A stretch of 64,000 bases of DNA from Leptospira kirschneri serovar Cynopteri str. 3522 CT. Its GTDB lineage: Bacteria; Spirochaetota; Leptospiria; Leptospirales; Leptospiraceae. The translations under genes and the position numbers were made by a program. The notes under the pieces were generated by a model, which was not told the origin of the DNA, searched no databases, and saw nothing but the letters and a program-made list of their open reading frames with translations. Of this stretch, positions 41,896 to 51,052 are shown one piece after another (the first letter of the stretch is position 1; every line of letters starts with the position of its first letter). The DNA is taken from positions 86,001 through 150,000 of the forward strand of contig NZ_AHMN02000013.1 in NCBI RefSeq assembly GCF_000243695.2. Reading direction: 5' to 3'.

Positions 41896-44274
41896 ATGAG
41901 ACTTTTTAGGTTGTTAAAGATCAATTCGAATATAAAAATACTCTTAAGTATCTTTATGATTTCGATTTTATTTTCTTGTAAAGATAAACATGGATCAGGT
42001 ATAGAATCTTGGTTTGTGGTTTTAAATCCTGTCCAATCGGATAGTAAGGCGATTTCGGAGCGTCACCATTCATCAAATGGAACACTTACATTTGCGAAGT
42101 TCAATTCGGATCTTGTTCCTTATTCACGTAAACAAGCTTCCGAAGTTCTTAAGACGTATTTACAATTACCCTTAACTTCTCAAGCTACATTCTTGCGTTC
42201 GACTCGTGTAGGAGATTTTGATCACGATCGTTTTCAACAGAGATACAAAGGTATTAAAGTAGAGAATGGAATTTACACAGTTGTCTCAAAAGAGAATACG
42301 ATAGAACTCATGATTGGTGAATTTTATCAAGTTCCGGAGGAGTTGAGTTCATCTCCTAAACTATCTGAGGCAGAAGCACTTGCAAAAACGCTAAAACATA
42401 TTGGAGCTAAGAAGTATTTGTGGGAAGTTTCTGAACGAGAAGCAGCATTGAAACGTAAGAAGAATGATCCAAATGCAAGTTATTTTCCGAAGGGAGAATT
42501 ATTAATTTATCAACATTCTTTGCCAAAATCTAATTTTCCAAAAGAGTTTCGATTAGCGTATAAATTTGGTATAACCTCTATAGATCCCCCTTCATCTCGA
42601 TACGTGTATGTAGATTCTAACTCTGGAGAAATTTTATCGAGTAGAGACGCTAGAAGATACGAGGGAATTTCATTTCCAAGTCCAAAACCTCCTATAGAAA
42701 TAGATGTCGATTATAGTCGTTGTATAATAGATAGAGAATATTGTATCGAACAAGGAACGGCAATGACTCGTTTTAGCGGGTTACAATCGATTACAACTTG
42801 GACGGCAGGAAAGACTAACCATTTTGAACTAAAAGATAATTCGAGAGGCAACGGGATTTATACATACTCTTGGGAGTTTGTAAAAGATCCGATATTGGAT
42901 ATTCAACTTTTGAATATTCCAATAATTGATACTGACAATAGTTGGACAAAATCTGAATATCATGACGATTACAATCGCGATGCGTTATTGGATGCACATT
43001 GGGGAATTGGAATGACGTATGACTACTTCAAATCCGTTCATAATCGGTTGAGTTATGATGGAAATGATAGTAGAGTATTTAATAATGTACACTATTTTAG
43101 TGCATTTGTAGCGAATAACGCATATTGGGATCCTATGACAGAAGAAATCTATTATGTATATTGTCCTCATAATAATAGTATATGCAAAGGTTTTAATTTA
43201 CCAATTCTTTTAGATCCTACATATGAAGACTTTACATCTTTGGATATTGTTTCTCATGAATTTGGACACGGTGTCAATGGGGACCTTGCAGGTTTCAATC
43301 TTGATATGGAGCCTGGTGCACTCGATGAGGGATTCAGTGATATTTGGAATGTTGGTGTAAATAACTACGTGAATAAAGTTTTAGGAATGCAAAAGAACAT
43401 CTGGTTGGTAGGAGATGAAACGGTTCCGGGAGGAGGAATGCGTTCTGTGTCAAATCCAAAATCTACTACAGTATTGGGTCCGGGACCAAATACGTATCAT
43501 GGAGATCTTTGGGATTTCGAGGATAACGAACCACATACAAATAGTCTAGTCTTGAGCCATTGGTTTTATACATTATCCAAAGGAAAACTAGGATTTAATG
43601 ATTACGAATGCACGTATAACGTTTCTGGAATTGGTATTGAAAAGGCTGAAAGAATTGCTTATGTTGCCCTTCTTTTTCTTTCTTCTACGTCCGGTTATAC
43701 TTCTGCAAGGACCGCAGCAATTATTGCGGCTAAAACATTGTATGGTCTGTTTTCTTCGGAAGTAAAAAGTACAATCGATGCTTGGGATGCAGTGGCTGTT
43801 CCGGCTGATACAACTTCTCGTGGAGGACAAGGGATGGTAAGACCTCATCATTATATCGCTTCTGTAAAACTTTCTAATGTAAAAAATGATTCCGGAAACG
43901 ATTGTGGGTACAAGGATAATTCATACTTACATCCGACGGTCTTGAGGGGAGCAACGTATAACATGGTGTTATTGAGTCAAGGCTCGGCAAGTAATCCGCC
44001 AAAAGTTCACAAATGGAGAGTATGGATCGATTTCAATCGGGATGGTAGTTTTGAATCGTCGGAAATGGTAGTTCAGGATACTGTCAATTCTTCGTATGGA
44101 GGAACATTACAAAAATCGATTCAGATTCCAGCGAACGCGCTTACTGGATATGCAAAGATGAGAGTTTCTATGAAGGCTGCTCAAAGTGGAGAAGCTTATC
44201 AACGTTTTGATGAATCCTTTGTAGAAGGAGAAGTGGAGGATTACATAGTTTCGATTATAGATTTTAGTCTTTAG
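41896..44274 (+). CDS. M4 thermolysin-like metalloprotease lipoprotein, array copy 1
   Basis: 792 aa. Lipoprotein signal (SILFSC, Cys28); an FTP/PepSY-type propeptide (residues about 45-245); an M4 catalytic domain with zinc motif HEFGH (His454, Glu455, His458) and the third ligand Glu478 in LDEGFSD, the 24-residue spacing of thermolysin; a downstream HTNSLVLSHW segment supplying the expected second active-site His; and a C-terminal GEVED-type domain (DFNRDGSFESSEM ... GEVEDY). All catalytic residues are intact. From memory, thermolysins of this type in L. interrogans have been reported to cleave complement C3. The linker before the catalytic domain (ISFPSPKPP) differs from copies 2 and 3. 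Confidence 0.92.
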   Translation: MRLFRLLKINSNIKILLSIFMISILFSCKDKHGSGIESWFVVLNPVQSDSKAISERHHSSNGTLTFAKFNSDLVPYSRKQASEVLKTYLQLPLTSQATFLRSTRVGDFDHDRFQQRYKGIKVENGIYTVVSKENTIELMIGEFYQVPEELSSSPKLSEAEALAKTLKHIGAKKYLWEVSEREAALKRKKNDPNASYFPKGELLIYQHSLPKSNFPKEFRLAYKFGITSIDPPSSRYVYVDSNSGEILSSRDARRYEGISFPSPKPPIEIDVDYSRCIIDREYCIEQGTAMTRFSGLQSITTWTAGKTNHFELKDNSRGNGIYTYSWEFVKDPILDIQLLNIPIIDTDNSWTKSEYHDDYNRDALLDAHWGIGMTYDYFKSVHNRLSYDGNDSRVFNNVHYFSAFVANNAYWDPMTEEIYYVYCPHNNSICKGFNLPILLDPTYEDFTSLDIVSHEFGHGVNGDLAGFNLDMEPGALDEGFSDIWNVGVNNYVNKVLGMQKNIWLVGDETVPGGGMRSVSNPKSTTVLGPGPNTYHGDLWDFEDNEPHTNSLVLSHWFYTLSKGKLGFNDYECTYNVSGIGIEKAERIAYVALLFLSSTSGYTSARTAAIIAAKTLYGLFSSEVKSTIDAWDAVAVPADTTSRGGQGMVRPHHYIASVKLSNVKNDSGNDCGYKDNSYLHPTVLRGATYNMVLLSQGSASNPPKVHKWRVWIDFNRDGSFESSEMVVQDTVNSSYGGTLQKSIQIPANALTGYAKMRVSMKAAQSGEAYQRFDESFVEGEVEDYIVSIIDFSL

Positions 44275-44303
44275 AAATCTCTAAAATAACTGCGAGAAGT
44301 TTC

Positions 44304-44334
44304 AAAATTGGATTAGATAGGATTAATCAATTTT
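44304..44334 (+). terminator. terminator-like hairpin after M4 copy 1
   Basis: AAAATTGGATTA and TTAATCAATTTT pair with one bulged base about 30 nt past the stop. Confidence 0.5.
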
Positions 44335-45470
44335 AGAATCTTTTCGTAGTTTAAAATTTGAGTTTGTCTTGAAATCTAAAAAAGCTATTTTCAAATCAAA
44401 TTTCTGTATAAAGTTAACGTGGGTTAACCAATGCGAAAGTGAATCTTATGTTGTGACCCACAACTATTTGGATTTGAAGATGGAGTTACCAAAATTACGA
44501 CAAATCCTTTGTGAAATTTGCGTCCATTATCTGATTGTGAATGAAAGACCCGGGAGATTTTCTTTTATTAGAAAATTATACTTTTTGCAAATGAAAAACT
44601 TCATTCTTATCGGAACACTTAAAAAATTTGAGTTTTCCAACGCGATCCATAGGAAGCCATAACCTTACCCACAAGTATTTAGATTTCAATATTAAATCTG
44701 TGGGAATTACGACAAATCCTCTGTAAAACTGAGTTCCCACCCTTATTTTTGGGTGGGGGCGGAGGTGGAGAAATTCGGAAGACTTTTCTCTATCAGAAAA
44801 ACATGCTTTTTGCAAGTAAAAAGACTCATTCTTGTCGGAACACTTGAAAAATGTGCGTTTTTGAGCTTTATGATTCTAAAATCCTATTCAACTTGTGGGT
44901 AAGGTTATGATAGGACGCGTTCAGCTGAGTTCAATTTTGATTCTAAAACCTTTTTAACTTGTGGGTAAGATTATGTGTAGAAGTAAGACCTTGAGTTTTC
45001 TCTACCTTCATGTTCCACAAATAGAATGTGAATTTTTTCATTTAGGACTTGTTCCAAAACCTCGATGAAATAGTGCCGTGGATTTTTCACAAATTAATTT
45101 ATCAAGTTTTTAAAGAAGCTCTCAAATTTTTGGATCATTGACTTCATCAATAATCCGTCATTAGGGAGGTTCGGAGTTTAAAAGACACAGGATTTTTTCC
45201 AGATAGACTGATTTTTGAGCAACTTAAAGCAGGTTCAATTGTTGCGTTCTAGTATGAATTTACATATTATAATATTATTTGAAATAAATTTTTTAATGTA
45301 AATATAGTTTACTTTTTGAATATATAATTTTACTTATGCTTTCTTCTTTGGTTTTCAATTTTGGCGTATTTTTCTAGTTTAGAACATTTTGTTTTATGGA
45401 TGTATTGAGATCATGAATTTGAGATTTTATAGGAATAAACTTAAGAATTAGATTAAAACAGAGGAAATGG
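44335..45470. repeat. spacer between M4 copies 1 and 2, built of direct and inverted repeats
   Basis: 44446-44637 and 44658-44862 are diverged direct copies of a unit of about 200 bp (e.g. CAACTATTTGGATTTGAAG versus CAAGTATTTAGATTTCAAT; CGGAACACTTAAAAAATTTG versus CGGAACACTTGAAAAATGTG). AACTTGTGGGTAAGGTTATG at about 44890 and a second copy at about 44955 are the inverse of CATAACCTTACCCACAAGT at 44658. CCCACCC/GGGTGGG (44736-44757) can form a hairpin. I see no convincing gene. Confidence 0.6.
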
Positions 45471-47852
45471 ATGAAGTTTTTTAGAGAGTTGTTAGGTAGC
45501 AAAGCTATTACAAAGATATTTATGGGAATTTTTCTCGTATTGCAATTGTATCATTGTAAAGATAAACAGGGACAGGGGATCGAGTCTTGGTTTGGAATTT
45601 TAAGTCCAGTTAAAGTTGATGAGAAGGCGATTTCAGATCGTCATTATTCATCAAATGGAACACTTACGTTTGCCACGTTCAATTCGGATCTTGTTCCCTA
45701 TAATCGCAAACAAGCGCCGGAAGTTTTGAAAACGTATTTGCAGTTACCTTTAAATTCGGAACCAGTTTTTTTGCGTTCGAATCATATTGGAGATTATGAT
45801 CATGATCGATTCCAGCAGAGATACAAAGGAATTAAAGTCGAAAATGGAACTTATACGGTAGTCTCAAAAGGAAACACCATCGAATCTATGATGGGTGAAT
45901 TTTATCAAGTTCCGGACAATTTTAATTTTTCTCCTAAATTGTCAGAATCAGAAGCATTTTCAAAAGCGTTAAAACATTTTGGAGCTAAAAAATATATTTG
46001 GGAATCTCTGGAAAGAGAAGAAGCGTTAAAGAAAAAACAAGATGATCCTAATGCGACTAATTTTCCGAAAGGTGAACTTTTAGTTTATCAACATTCATTA
46101 GGTAAATTGAATTCTCAAAAAGAATTTCGATTGGTTTACAAGTTTGGAATTGTATCGATCGAACCTTCTTCTTCGAGATATGTGTACGTAGATTCCCATT
46201 CTGGCGAGATTTTAGCAAATATTGATGCTAATCGTTATGAAGCCGGTGGTGGAAGTCCGATTCCAACAACTCCACAAACTCCGTCAGATACGAATTACGG
46301 AATTTGTTTTCCTGACAAGACCCCTTGTATTAAACAAGGTATGGCTGCGACACGTTTTAGCGGAATCCAGTCGATTATAACTTGGACTACGGAGGCAGAT
46401 CGTTTCGAACTCAAAGATTATTCAAGAGGTAAGGGAATTGTCAGTTATTCTTGGGAATTAGTGAGAGTCGCTCCATCGGCATTAGAAACTGTAAAAATTC
46501 CTCTGATTGATACTGATAATAATTGGACGAAGGCTGAACATCACGATGATTACAATCACGATGCAGTTTTGGATGCACATTGGGGAATTGAACATACCTA
46601 CGACTATTTCAAATCCGTTCACAATCGTTCTAGCTTTGATGGAGAGGATGCCAAGATAGTAAATAATGTACACTACACAAAGGTACTCAATTTTAATAAT
46701 GCACACTGGAATCCTATTACAGAAGAATTAGAATATACGTACTGTCCTCACGGTAGTAGTCTTTGTCATGGCATTAATGATGAGATTCTTTTAGATCCTA
46801 CATATGAAGACTTTACATCTTTGGATATTGTTTCTCATGAATTTGGGCACGCGGTAAATGCATACGCCGCTGGTTTCTACTATAACGCAGAGTCTGCGGC
46901 TCTTGATGAAGGATTCGGTGATATTTGGAATGTTGGTGTGAATAACTATGTGAATAAAATTTTAGGAATTCAAAAGAGCATCTGGCGATTTGGTGACGAA
47001 ACCGTTCCCAATGGAGGAATGCGTTCCCTACTATATCCGAATTCTACTACGACAATCAGTTCGGGACCGGATACGTATTACGGAGACCTTTGGGATTTTA
47101 CAAATAAGAAGACTCATGAAAACGGCCTGGTTCTCGGTCATTGGTTCTATATTCTTTCCAGTGGAAAGAGTGGGGTTAATGATCACTCGTGTGAATACAA
47201 TACAACTGGGATCAGTATCGAAAAAGCGGAGAAAATAGCTTATTCTGCGATTCACTATCTTTCTCCTACTTCTGGATATGTAGCAACAAGGAGCGCAGCC
47301 ATTCTTGCCGCTAAAAATCTGTATGGGAAGTTTTCGTTGGAAGTGGAAAGTACGATTGATGCTTGGGATGCAGTAGGTGTTCCTGCGGAAACAACTTCTC
47401 GTGGAGGAGATGGAATGAGAAAGGTTGGAAATTACATCACTTCTGTAAAACTTTCGAGCATGGAAAATAATTCCGGAAACGATTGTGGATACAAAGATAA
47501 TACGTACCTTCATCCTTGGGTATTGAGGGGTGGGACGTATCAGCTGGTGTTGTCAAGCGAGGGCTCCCAGGTTCCTTTGAAAACTCATAAGTGGAGTGTG
47601 TGGATCGACTTAAATCGAAATGGGATTTTTGATTCGTCTGAGATAATACTTCAGACTTCAAATCAACTTTGGGGAGGAGGGACTCTTCAAAGATCGATCG
47701 TAATTCCAGCGACCGCTTTAACTGGAGATACGAAGATGCGAGTTTCTATGAAAGCGGCGGATTCTTGGGAAACATATCCGAGTGCTGACGAAAAGTTTTA
47801 CGATGGGGAAGTAGAGGATTATACAATAAGTATTCATAGTTTCCGTCTCTAA
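45471..47852 (+). CDS. M4 thermolysin-like metalloprotease lipoprotein, array copy 2
   Basis: 793 aa with the same domain order as copy 1: signal, FTP/PepSY propeptide, M4 domain, GEVED-type domain. Zinc motif HEFGH (His456, Glu457, His460) and Glu480 in LDEGFGD keep the family spacing; HENGLVLGHW supplies the second-His region. The presumed lipobox is LYHC, with His before the Cys, which is unusual even for spirochaetes, so lipidation is less certain. The linker GGGSPIPTTPQTPSDTNYG is shared with copy 3 but not copy 1. A strong terminator follows. Confidence 0.92.
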   Translation: MKFFRELLGSKAITKIFMGIFLVLQLYHCKDKQGQGIESWFGILSPVKVDEKAISDRHYSSNGTLTFATFNSDLVPYNRKQAPEVLKTYLQLPLNSEPVFLRSNHIGDYDHDRFQQRYKGIKVENGTYTVVSKGNTIESMMGEFYQVPDNFNFSPKLSESEAFSKALKHFGAKKYIWESLEREEALKKKQDDPNATNFPKGELLVYQHSLGKLNSQKEFRLVYKFGIVSIEPSSSRYVYVDSHSGEILANIDANRYEAGGGSPIPTTPQTPSDTNYGICFPDKTPCIKQGMAATRFSGIQSIITWTTEADRFELKDYSRGKGIVSYSWELVRVAPSALETVKIPLIDTDNNWTKAEHHDDYNHDAVLDAHWGIEHTYDYFKSVHNRSSFDGEDAKIVNNVHYTKVLNFNNAHWNPITEELEYTYCPHGSSLCHGINDEILLDPTYEDFTSLDIVSHEFGHAVNAYAAGFYYNAESAALDEGFGDIWNVGVNNYVNKILGIQKSIWRFGDETVPNGGMRSLLYPNSTTTISSGPDTYYGDLWDFTNKKTHENGLVLGHWFYILSSGKSGVNDHSCEYNTTGISIEKAEKIAYSAIHYLSPTSGYVATRSAAILAAKNLYGKFSLEVESTIDAWDAVGVPAETTSRGGDGMRKVGNYITSVKLSSMENNSGNDCGYKDNTYLHPWVLRGGTYQLVLSSEGSQVPLKTHKWSVWIDLNRNGIFDSSEIILQTSNQLWGGGTLQRSIVIPATALTGDTKMRVSMKAADSWETYPSADEKFYDGEVEDYTISIHSFRL

Positions 47853-47882
47853 AAATCTATAAAACAACTACGAATAGTTTCC

Positions 47883-47918
47883 AAATGGGCTCGATGTAAA
47901 AACGTTGAGCCCATTTTT
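47883..47918 (+). terminator. intrinsic terminator after M4 copy 2
   Basis: Perfect 10-bp stem AAATGGGCTC / GAGCCCATTT with a 14-nt loop, running into TTTTT. It lies about 30 nt past the stop. Confidence 0.85.
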
Positions 47919-48412
47919 GCAAAATTATCTATCTTTTGCACGTAAGAAATTTTATTCTAAAGTTCTATTTGAGAGAATTATAAATTCAATTTACTGAATG
48001 TTCTTAGAATATAATTTATTCCCAAAAGATTAGAAGATGAATGAAAATGGTTCAAGATTCTGATTTGATCTGAAGTCGGCGAGTTCATTTTTCATTGAAT
48101 ATAAATTTCTAAGCAGTGATTTAAATAGATGGATTTGATTTTGGGACCGTTGTCTTTTGATTTTATAAAATTCCCTTTTATTACTTAAAAGTTGTAACTA
48201 TATTTTGTAATTTTTAAGATCTATACTAAAAAATACTTTATTTTTCTAATATATTATTTTACTAATTCGTTTCTTTGATTTTTGGTTTGGGGCACGCGTT
48301 TTTTGGACCACTGCTTTTAAAGCGTAAGGTTTTAAATCATTACAAACGCGTCCTAAACTAAGGTTTGAGATTTTGTAGAGAATAAAACTAAAAATTAAAA
48401 CGGAGAATTGGT
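47919..48412. other. spacer between M4 copies 2 and 3
   Basis: No gene seen. The end (GTTTGAGATTTTGTAGAGAATAAAAC...ATTAAAACGGAG) is the leader shared with copies 1 and 2, containing the ribosome site. Confidence 0.45.
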
Positions 48413-50815
48413 ATGAAATGTATTGTGAGGTTAATGAGAGGATCTATGAGAAAGTTTCTCATAGGAATGTGTATGATACCGATTTTATTTTTGAATTCTT
48501 GTAAGGAAGGACAAGAATCTGGGATTCAATCGTGGTTGGGAATTTTAAATTCCGTGAAGTGGGATGACAAGGCGATCTCAGAAAGATCATATTCTTCTAA
48601 TGGATCGATAACGTATGCGACGTTCAATTCGGATCTTGTTCCCTATAATCGTAGTCAAGGTTCCGAAGTTTTGAAAACGTATTTGCAATTACCTTTAAAT
48701 GCGCAGGCGTCTTTTATTCGTTCGAATCGTATTGGAACTTACGATCATGATCGATTTCAACAAAAGTACAAAGGGATTACAGTAGAAGATGGAATTTATA
48801 CCGTAGTCTCGAAAGAGAATACAATCGAATCAATGTTGGGAGAATTTTATTCTGTTCCTGAAAGTTTGAACGCATCTCCCAACTTGTCGGAAGGGGAAGC
48901 TCTTTCTAAAGCGTTGAAAGATATTGGAGCAAAGAAGTATCTTTGGGAATCGCCTGAGAGAGAAGCAGCGTTGAAGCTTAAAAAAGATGATTCGAAAGCG
49001 ACTTATTTTCCTAAAGGTGAGCTTTTGATTTATCAACATTCTGCTTCCAAATCTAATTTTAAAAAAGAATTTCGTTTGGCGTATAAGTTTAAGATTAGTG
49101 CCGTCGAGCCTACTACTTCGAGACATGTCTATGTGGATTCTCATTCGGGTGAAATTTTAGCAAATAAGGACGTTCGAAGATATGAAATCGGTGGTGGAAC
49201 TCCGATTCCAACAACTCCACAAACTCCCCCAGATACACATTATGGAATTTGTTTTCCTGATAAAACGCCTTGCATCAGACAAGGAACTGCGTCGACCCGA
49301 TTTAGTGGTTTACAGTCGATTATAACTTGGTTTACGGAAGCTGAGAATTATTTCGAACTGAAAGATTATTCCAGAGGCAAGGGGATCGTTACTTATTCTT
49401 GGGAATTTGTACCGGACGGAGAGGACTCATGGAAAAATGTAATTGTTCCGCTCGTTGATTCCAATAATTTTTGGGCGAGCTGGGAATATCACGACGATTA
49501 CAATCATGATGCCGTATTAGATGCACACTGGGGAATCGAAAAAACCTACGACTATTTTAAATCTGTTCACAACCGGTTAAGTTATGACAGAGAGGATAGT
49601 AAGGTGGTGAATAACGTACATTACTTCGATTTATTTTTCCCCAATAATGCAGCCTGGGATTCCGCTACGGAAGAAATCTACTATATGTATTGCCCTCATG
49701 GTAGCAGTATATGTAAATCTTGGGGCACTAATTTACCTGCGCTTTTGGATCCAAGATTCGAGGATTTTACTTCTTTGGATGTGGCTTCTCATGAATTTGG
49801 ACATGGTGTAAATCAGTACACTGCGGGTTTCAATTTTGATCCGGAACCGAGTGCTTTAAATGAAGGATTCAGCGATATTTGGAATTTCGGAGTGAATCAT
49901 TTTGTAAATAAAACTCAAGGAATGCAAAAAAATGTATGGTTAATGGGGGATGAAACCGCTCCGGGAAGGGGGTTTCGTTCTGCCGAAAATCCGAATTCGA
50001 CCACGGTTCTGACTCCGGGACCGGATACTTATCATGGAGATCTTTGGGATGAGGGTGAGGAAGCTCACACGAATAGTCTAGTTCTCAGTCATTGGTTTTA
50101 TATCCTTTCCAATGGAAAACAAGGAAGTAATGATAATTCGTGTTCCTATAACGCATCCGGATTGACCATTGAAAAAGCGGAGAAAATTGCCTATTTGGCC
50201 ATTAACTATCTCACTCCTACATCTGGATATAAGGCGGCTAGAACCGCTGCAATCGCTGCAGCAAAAATTTTGCACGGAAAATTTTCATCAGAAGTAAAAA
50301 GCACGATCGAAGCTTGGGATGCAGTAGGAGTTCCCGCAGAGACGAATTCTCGAGGAGGAGGTTCAGAAGGAGCGATCAAACCGAAACATTATATCACTCG
50401 TGTAAAACTTTCGGATATGGAAAGGTATTCGGGAAATAATTGCGGATATAAGGATAACTCTTATTTGCATCCTACAGTAGTGAAAGGACTTACTTACAAT
50501 ATGACGTTGTCCAGCGAGGGGGTTACAGATGGTTTTCCTACTAGAACACATCGGTGGAGAGTGTGGATCGATTTTAATCGAAATGGTACTTTTGAATCTT
50601 CAGAAATGGTAGTTCAGGATTCCAGCGCTTCCTATGGCGAAACGATTCAAAATTCGTTCGTAATTCCAACAAACGCTCTAACGGGAGACACGAAAATGAG
50701 AGTTTCTATGAAAGCTGCTCGTGACTTTGTAGAAACTTATCCGTATTCGGATGAAGTTTTCGTTGAAGGGGAAGTGGAAGACTATAAGATTACTATAACT
50801 AGTTTCCATCTTTAA
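48413..50815 (+). CDS. M4 thermolysin-like metalloprotease lipoprotein, array copy 3
   Basis: 800 aa; lipobox ILFLNSC. The same propeptide, M4 and GEVED-type domains as copies 1 and 2. Zinc motif HEFGH (His460, Glu461, His464) and third ligand Glu484 in LNEGFSD (thermolysin itself has INEAISD); EAHTNSLVLSHW gives the second-His region. All catalytic residues are present. The first ATG lies 33 nt before an alternative in-frame ATG (MRKFLIG), which would give a more ordinary lipoprotein signal. A terminator-like hairpin follows. Confidence 0.92.
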   Translation: MKCIVRLMRGSMRKFLIGMCMIPILFLNSCKEGQESGIQSWLGILNSVKWDDKAISERSYSSNGSITYATFNSDLVPYNRSQGSEVLKTYLQLPLNAQASFIRSNRIGTYDHDRFQQKYKGITVEDGIYTVVSKENTIESMLGEFYSVPESLNASPNLSEGEALSKALKDIGAKKYLWESPEREAALKLKKDDSKATYFPKGELLIYQHSASKSNFKKEFRLAYKFKISAVEPTTSRHVYVDSHSGEILANKDVRRYEIGGGTPIPTTPQTPPDTHYGICFPDKTPCIRQGTASTRFSGLQSIITWFTEAENYFELKDYSRGKGIVTYSWEFVPDGEDSWKNVIVPLVDSNNFWASWEYHDDYNHDAVLDAHWGIEKTYDYFKSVHNRLSYDREDSKVVNNVHYFDLFFPNNAAWDSATEEIYYMYCPHGSSICKSWGTNLPALLDPRFEDFTSLDVASHEFGHGVNQYTAGFNFDPEPSALNEGFSDIWNFGVNHFVNKTQGMQKNVWLMGDETAPGRGFRSAENPNSTTVLTPGPDTYHGDLWDEGEEAHTNSLVLSHWFYILSNGKQGSNDNSCSYNASGLTIEKAEKIAYLAINYLTPTSGYKAARTAAIAAAKILHGKFSSEVKSTIEAWDAVGVPAETNSRGGGSEGAIKPKHYITRVKLSDMERYSGNNCGYKDNSYLHPTVVKGLTYNMTLSSEGVTDGFPTRTHRWRVWIDFNRNGTFESSEMVVQDSSASYGETIQNSFVIPTNALTGDTKMRVSMKAARDFVETYPYSDEVFVEGEVEDYKITITSFHL

Positions 50816-50843
50816 GCTTCAATTTCACAAAAAGAATTTCACA

Positions 50844-50880
50844 GTCGGCTCAGATGCAAAAGCATTTGGGTCGGTTGTTT
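50844..50880 (+). terminator. terminator-like hairpin after M4 copy 3
   Basis: CGGCTCAGATGC and GCATTTGGGTCGG pair (with wobbles) around AAAA, followed by TTGTTTGTTT. Confidence 0.65.
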
Positions 50881-51052
50881 GTTTAAAATCGGAATTTATA
50901 CCCACATTTTATCTTTTACGGAAAAATAGATTTCTTACGTTAAACTCACTTTACTTTAGTAAAATTGAAATCAAATACCATTAGTTTTGAAACCTATTGG
51001 AAACAAGCGGGTATTTTCTTTTATGAAGATATTAGTTTACTGAGTTCTCAAT

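Noticed and set aside
44369..44662. 97-aa ORF after M4 copy 1
   Set aside because: TTG start without ribosome site, and the sequence is one unit of the local direct repeat, which does not keep the frame in its second copy.
44446..44977. CRISPR array
   Set aside because: Repeats are few, long, diverged and partly inverted, with no regular spacers and no cas genes.
48830..49144. 104-aa antisense ORF in M4 copy 3
   Set aside because: Antisense to the conserved protease propeptide; no independent signal.
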